Below are positions 17,599 through 24,753 of a DNA stretch of 64,000 nucleotides, piece after piece. Each line of letters opens with the position of its first letter. Within the stretch, counting starts at the first letter, position 1. The translations under genes were made by a program, and so were the position numbers. The notes beneath the pieces are model-generated. The model was not told the DNA's origin. It worked only from the letters and a program-made list of their open reading frames with translations, and ran no database searches. Source of the DNA: DATEPR01 sp963780635 (lineage in GTDB: Bacteria; Actinomycetota; Actinomycetes; Mycobacteriales; Pseudonocardiaceae); NCBI GenBank assembly GCA_963780635.1, contig CAWACW010000016.1:1116001-1180000 (forward strand), given 5' to 3'.

Positions 17599-18537
17599 TC
17601 AGGTTGTGCGCGCGTCGACATGCTTCAGCAATGCGACACCGACATGATCGAGTTCGTACAGCACCCGATATCCCACTCGCTGGCGTCGCACGACGCCTGC
17701 CTCGGACAGGGCCGACAGGTGCTCGGAGACCGTGCTGGGCGCGAGGCCGACCGCGCTGGCGACCGCCGTCGTGGTCGTCGGCGCGACGAGTGCGCGCATC
17801 ACCGCGGCCCGGCCACGGCCCACCAGGATGGCCAGCCGGTCGCAGCCCTCCGGCGTGGTGAATGACGCCGCTGTGGTGTGTTCCGCGAGCACGGCTGCGC
17901 CCCGCGCTTGATAGGACATGGCCGCGACGTTGTCCTGTGGCGCGGACAGAATCCGCATACCCCGCGCGAAGAGCACCGGCACGAGGAACAGCTGGGCGTT
18001 GTCCAGTCGGTGCTCCAGGTCGATCTGGTACGGCGCGTAGAGGACCGGCCGTTTCCAACGCACCCGTCCGCCGAGGTCGGCCAGCATCTCGTTGGCTCCC
18101 TCGGTGGCGAGCTTGTGCCCACGAAACAGGATTTCTTCCTCGAGCGCGTTGCGCATCGACGGCCAGTAGGGTGCGAGCGCGGCGGTCCAGTACTCCCCGG
18201 CCAGCGTCACGAACCTGGCCAACCGCCCGTCGTCGGCCGACCCCTGCGCGGCCAGCGCGGCCAGCTCGTCGGTGATCTCCAGGTCGGGCGAGGTGGGCAC
18301 CGGCACTGCGAACGAAGGCAGCCAAGCGGGATGCAACGCGCGTGTCAGTTCGAGCAGTTCGGTGCGCACCACCTCCGGCAGCGCCCTACGGGCGGATCGT
18401 GCCCAGCTGGTGTACGGGAACGGGACTTCGCCCCGGTAGCGGGCCAGGAGGGCGAGGCTGGAAAGGGATTCCCACAACGGACTGACAGCGATGCGAATGC
18501 CGCGCAGGGTCATCTCGTCCAGTGCCAGCCGGATCAT
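17599..18537 (-). CDS. ArsR-type winged-helix transcriptional regulator with large N-terminal domain
   Basis: About 312 residues. The C-terminal 80 residues form an ArsR-like winged helix: RAAVMRALVAPTTTTAVASA, GLAPSTVSEHLSALSEAGVV (recognition helix) and RQRVGYRVLYELD. The N-terminal 220 residues are all-helical/beta and resemble the uncharacterised ligand-sensing part of actinobacterial ArsR-like regulators. No cysteine-based metal site is evident, so a small-molecule signal is more likely. The start at 18537 (MIRLALDEM) matches the usual N-terminus of such proteins, but the ribosome binding site is poor. It lies between the N-oxygenase and nucleotidyltransferase genes in the same orientation and may regulate them. 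Confidence 0.7.
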   Translation of the reverse strand: MIRLALDEMTLRGIRIAVSPLWESLSSLALLARYRGEVPFPYTSWARSARRALPEVVRTELLELTRALHPAWLPSFAVPVPTSPDLEITDELAALAAQGSADDGRLARFVTLAGEYWTAALAPYWPSMRNALEEEILFRGHKLATEGANEMLADLGGRVRWKRPVLYAPYQIDLEHRLDNAQLFLVPVLFARGMRILSAPQDNVAAMSYQARGAAVLAEHTTAASFTTPEGCDRLAILVGRGRAAVMRALVAPTTTTAVASAVGLAPSTVSEHLSALSEAGVVRRQRVGYRVLYELDHVGVALLKHVDARTT

Positions 18538-18742
18538 GACATGCAGCCGCCCTGTTCGTGGCCCGCCGTCCCGCCCAGGTGAACCTTTCCCACGGCCCGA
18601 CCCGATGGTCTCACCAAGTCGCCGGTCGGCTGGTCGCCTTGGCCGAGGCATTCTGACAGGTCGTGCGGAACGTGTCGATCTACGCGGCCGGGTGCGCGCG
18701 TTTCGTGGATCACCATGGGCGAGCCCGATCGGCGCCTGCGCG

Positions 18743-19765
18743 TCACTGGTCGAGCAGCCCCGATTCCTGGAAAGCCGCCAGCGTGCCCGGGTCCTCCAGT
18801 GCACCGATCCCGCGGAAGTAGCGGATCAGCACGGCGGCCGACGCTGCCGTCTGGCGTGCCACCTGCTCATCCGGCCACGACTCGAACAGCACCTGTTCCG
18901 TCTCGGCCGCGGTGAGCCCGCACAAGCGCAGGGCGCGTCCGGCCTGCAGGTAGTCCGGTTCGAGGAAGGCAAAGATGATCGCGGGCAACAGCGGACCGAC
19001 CGCCCTGCGTTGTGCCGGTGCCAATACCGGCCAGAGATGGCGGAGCAGCGTTCGGAAGTAGACGTGATGTCGGCCTTCGTCCTCGGCGTGATCACGGACC
19101 AGCTCGCGGACGGCCGTCGGCAGCCGCGTGTCTCTGGGGATGTCGGCGAGGATGCCGGAGACCAGTGTTTCGCTGACGATGGCGAACAACAGGCCCTCCA
19201 GCCCTCGCACGTCCGCGGGCATGTGCTCCCGGACGGCGTCCAGCCTGCCGACGAACGCCGGCGTGTCCGACTGGCCGATCAACACGCCCGTCCGTGTCTG
19301 GATCTGCCGGGCGAAGTCATAGGAGAACTGGGCGTGCCAGGCCTCGTCCGTGACGATCATGAAGGCATCGGCCTGCATCCGTTCGGGCAAGTCGAGCCCC
19401 GCCCTGCCTCGGCTGATCTTGCCGGCGACGGGCATCACCGCAATTTCCTCAAGCTCCGTGGTGAAATGAAGATAATCATAGAGCCGCCGAACGAGTAAGC
19501 GTCGGGCTACGTCGCCGCCTTTTGCCAGCACGAGTTTATGACGAGCGGCCGGAAACAGCTCCGGCGGAAAGTACAACGCGTCGTCGGCAGGCTCGTCAAG
19601 AACTCTGTGCGGATTACGCCGGACGCTGGCCCTGTCGTCCCAACGGACGAAAGCGCTGTCATACCCGGTGAGCTGGCGCATGGCTGCCGACCGTCGGCCC
19701 GCGTGTGCGCGCACCAGGTCGGCAAGCGCGAGTTCTCGGTACATCCGGCTACGCTCCACTGCCAT
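18743..19765 (-). CDS. AurF-like di-iron N-oxygenase
   Basis: About 340 residues. All ligands expected for the AurF/CmlI family can be placed: the FTTELEEIAV helix (Glu104-107), DEAWH (Glu141, His144), the IVSETLVSG helix (Glu199) and RDHAEDEGRHH (His226, Glu230, His233). Spacings agree with AurF. AurF-type enzymes oxidise arylamines or other amines to hydroxylamine, nitroso or nitro groups. The gene is divergent from the micro-ORF/Asn-synthetase-like operon, with about 130 bases between. The start is either 19765 or 19744; the latter has GGAG nine bases upstream. An amino group on the locus product is the likely target, by inference only. Confidence 0.8.
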   Translation of the reverse strand: MAVERSRMYRELALADLVRAHAGRRSAAMRQLTGYDSAFVRWDDRASVRRNPHRVLDEPADDALYFPPELFPAARHKLVLAKGGDVARRLLVRRLYDYLHFTTELEEIAVMPVAGKISRGRAGLDLPERMQADAFMIVTDEAWHAQFSYDFARQIQTRTGVLIGQSDTPAFVGRLDAVREHMPADVRGLEGLLFAIVSETLVSGILADIPRDTRLPTAVRELVRDHAEDEGRHHVYFRTLLRHLWPVLAPAQRRAVGPLLPAIIFAFLEPDYLQAGRALRLCGLTAAETEQVLFESWPDEQVARQTAASAAVLIRYFRGIGALEDPGTLAAFQESGLLDQ

Positions 19766-19838
19766 TCGCTGCGTGGTCAAGCAAGGCTAGACAGCAATAC
19801 GGCTGGCCACGACTGATTCGGCCCTCACCGAATGTCTC

Positions 19839-19867
19839 TTGACACGTCGCGGCGCCGTTCATAAATT
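19839..19867 (+). promoter_or_regulatory. Near-consensus promoter of the micro-ORF/Asn-synthetase-like operon
   Basis: TTGACA (19839-19844), a perfect -35 hexamer, is followed after exactly 17 bases by TAAATT (19862-19867). The -10 box is in an unusually AT-rich stretch for this genome. Transcription would begin near 19874, giving a leader of about 26 bases before the micro-ORF. Confidence 0.7.
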
Positions 19868-19899
19868 CACTGGCGACATCACGGAGGGAGGTGAATCGC

Positions 19900-19962
19900 A
19901 TGCAGCCTGTGGAGGTCGCCAAGGAGATCAGGACCGAAGATCTGTTCGCAGCGGTCAAGTAA
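19900..19962 (+). CDS. 20-residue micro-ORF, candidate precursor peptide
   Basis: ATG at 19900 opens a 20-codon frame encoding MQPVEVAKEIRTEDLFAAVK, ending in TAA. The ribosome binding site GGGAGGTGA (19886-19894) is essentially perfect and five bases from the ATG. The promoter at 19839 drives it directly, and a 14 bp hairpin follows before the Asn-synthetase-like gene. Strong promoter, strong initiation, very short frame and a following hairpin form the usual layout of a RiPP precursor upstream of its enzymes. The peptide has no Cys, Ser, Gly or Trp but several Glu/Asp and two Lys. It could instead be a translated leader that controls the operon. I recognise no known precursor family. Confidence 0.55.
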   Translation: MQPVEVAKEIRTEDLFAAVK

Positions 19963-19969
19963 GTGCAAT

Positions 19970-20008
19970 GGAAGCGGGGCACATCATACAATGCTGTGCG
20001 CCGCTTCC
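19970..20008 (+). terminator. Intercistronic hairpin after the micro-ORF
   Basis: Arms GGAAGCGGGGCACA (19970-19983) and TGTGCGCCGCTTCC (19995-20008) pair over 14 positions with a single G-G mismatch and an 11-base loop. TTGTTG follows, not a full T-tract. Such hairpins between a precursor gene and its enzyme gene often act as partial terminators or RNA-stability elements. The ribosome binding site of the next gene (GGGAGG) lies just beyond. Confidence 0.7.
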
Positions 20009-20036
20009 TTGTTGTCGGGAGGTCGGGAGGTTCGCG

Positions 20037-22217
20037 ATGTGCGGTCTTGGCGGTGTCGCAAGACTTGGTGCGATGCCCCTCACCCCTGAGGACAAAACCG
20101 CCTTGGCGCGCATGATCCAGACACTGGAGCACCGCGGCCCTGACGACACCGAGGTGGAGCTACGCGACTCGGTCGGACTCGCGTTCACGCGGCTGTCGCT
20201 CGTCGGAGTCGACAGCGGGCGACAGCCGATGACCAACGGCGACGGCAGCATCGCGCTCATGGCCAACGGGGAGGTCTACAACCATCGTGACCTGGCCGCG
20301 GCGCTGCCCGGCTTCCGGCCCCGGACCCGTTCCGACTGCGAGGTCCTGGTCCCGCTCTACGAGGAGCACGGCACCCGATTCCTGGACGACGTGCGGGGCA
20401 TCCTCGCGGTGGCGCTGCACGACGCGCGCCGTCACCGGCTCGTGCTGGCGGTCGACCCGTTCGCGAACAAGCCGATGTTCTGGTCGGTGATCGAGGGCGG
20501 TGTGGTGTTCGCGTCGGAGATCAAGGCACTCTTCGACCACCCAGGGGTGCCACGTTCCGTTGACTGGTCCAGAGCCCTCGCCGACCAGGGCTTCGCCAAC
20601 TACGGGACGTTCAGCCATGATCCGGTGAACACGTGGTTCGAGGGCGTCCACAAGGTCGCCGCCGGCTCGGTGGTGACGATCGACCTGATGACCGGCACCG
20701 AGCGGGTGGATCACTACTGGCAGCCGTCGTTCGATCTTCCGCACGACAGCGTGAGCGACTCGCGCGACGGCCAGCGGCGTGAGGACCCGTCGTCCTACGT
20801 CGCGGCATACCGTGAGCTGCTGTTCAGCAGCGTCGAGGACTCACTCATGTCTGAGGTGGGGCTCGGGCTCTTCCTCAGTGGCGGTATCGACTCGGCGGCG
20901 ATCGCCGCCATCGCGTCGGCTCTGGGTCAGCCGTTGACGACGTTCACGCTGGCCACCGAGGCGACGATACTCAACGGGGACGTGGCGGGGTCGATCGCCG
21001 TGGCCGACCACCTTGGTATCGACAACACGATCGCGACGCTCCGCGCAGGTGACGTGCCCTCGCCGACGGACTGGATCCGGTTGCTCTGGCTCATGGAGTC
21101 ACCGCTCGCCGGCCCCGAGCAGCTCTACAAGTTCAGCCTGCACCGCATCGCCAAACAGCGCCATCCGAACCTGAAAGCGATGCTGCTCGGTGCCGGGGCG
21201 GACGAGTTCAACGGTGGCTACAGCGGACTCCTGTCCGGTAACGGCGACTGGTCCTCCTTCCTGGGGAACCTCGGCGCGCTACGCAACTCCGGTCTCGGCC
21301 CCGCGGCCCGGCAGTGGTCGTCGGGCGGACAACGTGGTCTGGTGCGTGCCGACCTGTGGTCGTCCGCCACACCGCAGGACGACTACGCGGACTATGTGCG
21401 ATGGAAGTTCCGCGACGTCCAGCAGTACAACTGCTGGATGGAGGACCGCTGCGCGGCGGGCAACGGCATCGAGGCACGGGTCCCGTTCCTCGATCGACGG
21501 CTGGTGGACCTCGCCACGCAGCTGCCTCGACGGCTGCGCCCGACGCTGCTGTGGGACAAGAACATGGCACGGCACGCCCTGGACGGTCTGCTCCCCGAGC
21601 ACATCGTCCGCCGCGAGAAGAAGCCGTTCTACGACGGGCAGACGGCCCGCTTCTCACATCAGACCGTCCTGACGATGCTGCGGCAGAACGACTGCGAGCT
21701 GGTCGAGCAGGCGCTGGAGTCACCGAGGATGTCCGACTTCGTCGACCCGGCCGTGCTCCGTTCGGCAGTCACCTCGGCGCCGGTCCCAGCCGTGCATCCC
21801 GAACTGTTGCTGCGGCTGGTCAACCTTGGCCTGCTCGACCGCACCGCGGCCACGCTACAACCGGGCTTCCATGCCGACCACATCGTGTTGCGCGCGATTC
21901 CGACGCCCCGGGAGAATCTGGTGCACACCTTCCCCGACGTCTCGCTCGGCAACGCCAGCGTCCTCGGTCTGGGCGACACGACGATCCTGGCTCAGGACTC
22001 GCTGCGCCCGCGCACCTGGCTGCTGATCGACGATCACCAGGTCGTTTTCACCATCGACCAGGACGCGGTGTCCGAGTGGGTGACGCTGCTCACGGCCCTC
22101 GATGGCCGGGCCAGCCTGGAGCAGGTGGCCAAGGCGACCGGTGTTGCGTGGGAATCGCAGCACGAGTATCTCCAACTGTGCCTCGAACGCGGCTACCTGG
22201 TCGTCCGCGGCGATTGA
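20037..22217 (+). CDS. Asparagine-synthetase-like enzyme with C-terminal PqqD/RRE-like domain
   Basis: 726 residues. MCGLGG gives an N-terminal Cys2 nucleophile (class II glutamine amidotransferase). LFLSGGIDSAAIA (about residue 281) is the ATP-pyrophosphatase P-loop, GAGADEFNGGY (about 385) the second nucleotide motif, and EARVPFLDRRLVDLA a conserved synthetase segment. The last about 75 residues (VSEWVTLLTALDG through LCLERGYLVV) form a small winged-helix-like unit similar to PqqD or RRE domains, which bind leader peptides. AsnB-fold enzymes make amides or, as in lasso and beta-lactam pathways, close lactams. I chose the ATG at 20037 because GGGAGG lies six bases before it and Cys must be residue 2. 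Confidence 0.8.
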   Translation: MCGLGGVARLGAMPLTPEDKTALARMIQTLEHRGPDDTEVELRDSVGLAFTRLSLVGVDSGRQPMTNGDGSIALMANGEVYNHRDLAAALPGFRPRTRSDCEVLVPLYEEHGTRFLDDVRGILAVALHDARRHRLVLAVDPFANKPMFWSVIEGGVVFASEIKALFDHPGVPRSVDWSRALADQGFANYGTFSHDPVNTWFEGVHKVAAGSVVTIDLMTGTERVDHYWQPSFDLPHDSVSDSRDGQRREDPSSYVAAYRELLFSSVEDSLMSEVGLGLFLSGGIDSAAIAAIASALGQPLTTFTLATEATILNGDVAGSIAVADHLGIDNTIATLRAGDVPSPTDWIRLLWLMESPLAGPEQLYKFSLHRIAKQRHPNLKAMLLGAGADEFNGGYSGLLSGNGDWSSFLGNLGALRNSGLGPAARQWSSGGQRGLVRADLWSSATPQDDYADYVRWKFRDVQQYNCWMEDRCAAGNGIEARVPFLDRRLVDLATQLPRRLRPTLLWDKNMARHALDGLLPEHIVRREKKPFYDGQTARFSHQTVLTMLRQNDCELVEQALESPRMSDFVDPAVLRSAVTSAPVPAVHPELLLRLVNLGLLDRTAATLQPGFHADHIVLRAIPTPRENLVHTFPDVSLGNASVLGLGDTTILAQDSLRPRTWLLIDDHQVVFTIDQDAVSEWVTLLTALDGRASLEQVAKATGVAWESQHEYLQLCLERGYLVVRGD

Positions 22218-22238
22218 TCGCATGAAGAAGGTGTACTG

Positions 22239-22991
22239 GTGACGGATTTGGATTGGGTCCAAGGGGCGGTCGAGCAGGGGAGTTCGATTCGCGGCTCGTG
22301 CTCGTTCGTGGGCGGGTCTTCGGCTCGGGGATGGGCCAACTCTCGCAGTGACGTCGACGTCTACGTCTTCGGTTGCCCCGAGGACCGGGCCGAGATCGTG
22401 TGGGGGACCGATGGTCACCCCAATGTCGACGTGCACGCATTGTCCGACGCCAGGGTCGAGCACCTGTTCGCTCGTATCTCGTGGGATGTCGTGACCTCCG
22501 GCCAGGAGTTCGTCGACACGTTCGCCGAACGCGACTGGTTGATGTTCGAGCGCGTGCACCACGCGTACGTGCTGACCGGGCACGAGCAGCTGGCGGAGTA
22601 CCAGGAGCGCCTGGCCCGCAGTGCCCACCGGTACATGCTCGTGCAGGAACACTTCGCCTTCGCGGATGCCCGCGCCGAGGATTGCCTCGGTCAGCTGGCG
22701 GCCGGGGACGTGGACAGCGCCGTGCTTTCGGGCCAGGCGGCCTTCTTCCGTGCGGTCGACGGCCTGCTCGCGGCGCACGGCTGTTACGCGTCGAGCCCGA
22801 AGTGGCGGGCGCGCGCCATGCAGGAGGGCACCCCGGACCTGGTCGGCTACGACGCCTTCTGGAAGGTGGTCACCATGGCAGAACTCCCGGCCGTGGGCCG
22901 CGAGGCCTGGAGCCGCCAACGGGTTGTCGACGTGCGCGACATCATGTCCCGCGTGGACGTGCTCGAGTTCACGCGAGTCCTCGATGGCTGA
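22239..22991 (+). CDS. Nucleotidyltransferase-domain protein
   Basis: 250 residues. FVGGSSARGWANSRSDVDVYVF contains the GS...DxD nucleotidyltransferase signature. The helical C-terminal half (EDCLGQLAAGDVDSAVLSGQ, VDGLLAAHGCYASSPKWR) is shared with the paralogue at 16644-17426. The GTG start has AAGGTG eight bases upstream and follows the Asn-synthetase-like gene by 21 bases. Nucleotidyltransferase proteins of this kind occur in some lasso-peptide and aminoglycoside-resistance contexts. Here it may adenylylate or otherwise activate or mask the peptide or small-molecule product. The specific reaction is not known. Confidence 0.75.
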   Translation: MTDLDWVQGAVEQGSSIRGSCSFVGGSSARGWANSRSDVDVYVFGCPEDRAEIVWGTDGHPNVDVHALSDARVEHLFARISWDVVTSGQEFVDTFAERDWLMFERVHHAYVLTGHEQLAEYQERLARSAHRYMLVQEHFAFADARAEDCLGQLAAGDVDSAVLSGQAAFFRAVDGLLAAHGCYASSPKWRARAMQEGTPDLVGYDAFWKVVTMAELPAVGREAWSRQRVVDVRDIMSRVDVLEFTRVLDG

Positions 22992-23229
22992 GGGCTGGGT
23001 CCGCAACCTCGACGTGCAGGTGCGCCTGGCCGGCGGTCGGCTCGCGCTTCAGCTCGGGCGAGAGTCGATGGTGCTCGATCCGGCGGAAGCAGCCGTCTGG
23101 CGGGCGTGGGGATCGTTGGCCTCGCCCGACGAGATCACCTCGGCGGAACTCTCACCGGACGCGTGCCAAGTGCTGTGGAACCGCTTGTCCGCCCTTGGGA
23201 TGATCCGGCGCGAGTCGGAGACGATGTGA
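22984..23229 (+). CDS. Small PqqD-like protein
   Basis: 81 residues, too short for a catalytic enzyme. Two beta strands (RNLDVQVRLAGGRLALQLG) and MVLDPAEAAVWRAWGSLASP are followed by a helix pair ending WNRLSALGMIRRE. This pattern fits the PqqD family of peptide chaperones, also called RRE domains or protein B1 in lasso systems. Its ATG lies inside the end of the nucleotidyltransferase gene and its stop overlaps the start of the MFS gene, so all three are translationally coupled. With the PqqD-like tail of the synthetase, the locus carries two potential leader-binding units. Confidence 0.55.
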   Translation: MAEGWVRNLDVQVRLAGGRLALQLGRESMVLDPAEAAVWRAWGSLASPDEITSAELSPDACQVLWNRLSALGMIRRESETM

Positions 23230-24449
23230 CCCCGTTCTGGCGCTACTGGACCGCGTCGGCGATCAGTCAGGCCGGTTCCAGCGTCACTGCGGTCGCCCTG
23301 CCGCTCACAGCCCTGCTGCAACTGCACGCGACGCCGTTCCAGGTGGGGCTGGTGACGGGCTCGAGCTACGTGGGCTGGGCATTGCTCGGGCTCCCGGCCG
23401 GAGTCATCTGCCAGTTTCTGCCGCTGCGGGGGGTCCAGGTCACCACCGACCTGGTGCGCGCCGTCGCCATCGCCACGATCCCGGTCGCGTGGGCACTGGG
23501 CGTTCTCACGATCACCCAGTTGATCGTCGTGGCGCTGATCATCAGTGCGTGCACGGTGTTGTTCGACGTCAGCAACTCGACTTTCCTGCCTGCCATCGTC
23601 TCCGCGGAGGAGCTGAACAACAGGAACAGCTGGGTATCAGGGCTGGCGTCGACCACACAACTGGCCGGGCCGCCCGGCGCGGGTGCGCTGATCCAGATCC
23701 TCAGGCCGGCGTACGCACTGATCATCGACGCACTCAGCTACGTCGGCTCGGCCATCATGCTGTGGACGCTGCCACCGCGCACCCAGCAACAGCCGGACGA
23801 GCCCCCACAGTTGCTCCGGATGATCAAGGTCGGCTGGACCTTCGTCGTACGGCAGCCCATCATGCGGGCATGCCTGCTCGATGCCACCGCGTCGAACTTC
23901 GTGGCCGGTGCCTTCTTGGTGCTGGTCCCGGTGTATCTCGTGCGGGACCTCGGGGCGTCGCCGTTCGTCGTGGGTGCCCTACTGGCGGCCGAGGGGGTGG
24001 GCGGCCTGCTCGGGGCGACGCTTGCCCCCCGTATCACCGCGGTCATGGGCTCCGCGCGGGCTGCCCTGTGGGGATCCGTCTTCAGCTGCTGCACGGTGAT
24101 TCTGCTACCGCTCGCCCAGGGGATTTCGGGGTTGGTGTTGTTCGCGGTCGGGAGTGTCGGCTTCTCCGCCGGCGCCGTCCTGACCAGTATCAACACCCGC
24201 ACCTACCGGCAGATAGCGAGCCCGCCCGAGCTGTTGTCGCGGGTCATGGCAACGGTTCGGTTCGTGTCCTGGGGTGTGATCCCGCTGGGCTCGTTCCTCG
24301 CGGGTGGCCTCGCGGGGGCGATCGGCACACGCACGTGCCTGCTGCTGTTCTGCCTGTTGAGCTGGCTTTCGCCGCTCATCCTCGCCGGGTCGCCAGTGCG
24401 CGGGCTCCGGGAGCTCGACCCGCGGATGGCCGCAAAGGTGCCCAGCTGA
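23226..24449 (+). CDS. MFS transporter (MFS_3/enterobactin-exporter type)
   Basis: 407 residues. The start TPFWRYWTASAISQAGSSVTAVALPLTALLQLHATPFQVGL is the typical beginning of the exporter group that includes EntS-like proteins, and about twelve hydrophobic segments follow. The GTG at 23226 overlaps the PqqD-like stop, so it is the last coupled gene of the operon that starts with the micro-ORF. Export of the mature product, or self-protection, is the probable job. Dedicated peptidase-transporters of other RiPP systems are absent. Confidence 0.85.
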   Translation: MTPFWRYWTASAISQAGSSVTAVALPLTALLQLHATPFQVGLVTGSSYVGWALLGLPAGVICQFLPLRGVQVTTDLVRAVAIATIPVAWALGVLTITQLIVVALIISACTVLFDVSNSTFLPAIVSAEELNNRNSWVSGLASTTQLAGPPGAGALIQILRPAYALIIDALSYVGSAIMLWTLPPRTQQQPDEPPQLLRMIKVGWTFVVRQPIMRACLLDATASNFVAGAFLVLVPVYLVRDLGASPFVVGALLAAEGVGGLLGATLAPRITAVMGSARAALWGSVFSCCTVILLPLAQGISGLVLFAVGSVGFSAGAVLTSINTRTYRQIASPPELLSRVMATVRFVSWGVIPLGSFLAGGLAGAIGTRTCLLLFCLLSWLSPLILAGSPVRGLRELDPRMAAKVPS

Positions 24450-24580
24450 CCAAATGGGCCGAGCCGAAAACCCTTGCGGATACGGCTGTTCGCAGGTCGC
24501 CGGACGATTGGTGTGCACCACCGACGACTCGCCGTGACGATTCGCTCGCGCCCGCGCGGTACACAACCAAGACTCGGCGG

Positions 24581-24596
24581 CTTGTCGCGCGACAAG
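24581..24596. promoter_or_regulatory. Perfect 16 bp palindrome, candidate operator
   Basis: CTTGTCGCGCGACAAG is its own reverse complement. It is about 160 bases before the regulator gene and 130 bases after the MFS gene. Size and symmetry fit a dimeric HTH repressor site; StrR-type sites normally have longer spacers. Confidence 0.4.
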
Positions 24597-24628
24597 TGCG
24601 AAAACCATGGCAGGGCCAACTCGACCCG

Positions 24629-24660
24629 GCTACCATCCACCGGAGCTACCATCCAGCGGA
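24629..24660. repeat. Tandem 16 bp direct repeat
   Basis: GCTACCATCCACCGGA (24629-24644) is followed at once by GCTACCATCCAGCGGA (24645-24660), with one difference. A third partial GC-starting unit follows but diverges. It may be a regulatory iteron or a slippage product. Confidence 0.6.
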
Positions 24661-24753
24661 GCCCGACGAATCCGAATATGGAATCTCCGGCACAGCGGAA
24701 CCCCACCTGGAGATCATCACCACCATCGACCATCGATCTTTGTGAGCTGAGGG

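Larger units (their letters stand above)
24450..24753. other. Intergenic region before the StrR-type regulator
   Basis: No gene is supported in these 304 bases. Two structures stand out and are listed separately: a 16 bp palindrome at 24581-24596 and two adjacent 16 bp direct repeats at 24629-24660. Both lie between the exporter and the regulator start and could control the latter. Confidence 0.5.

Noticed and set aside
17465..17647. 60-codon plus-strand frame beginning MASSDQPTNATLPT
   Set aside because: It overlaps the end of the ArsR-like gene on the other strand and has no good ribosome binding site or domain.
19900..24449. Classical lasso-peptide cluster
   Set aside because: AsnB-like and PqqD-like proteins are present, but the transglutaminase-type leader peptidase is missing. 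The micro-peptide also has no Gly/Ser/Cys start with Asp/Glu at ring position 7-9.
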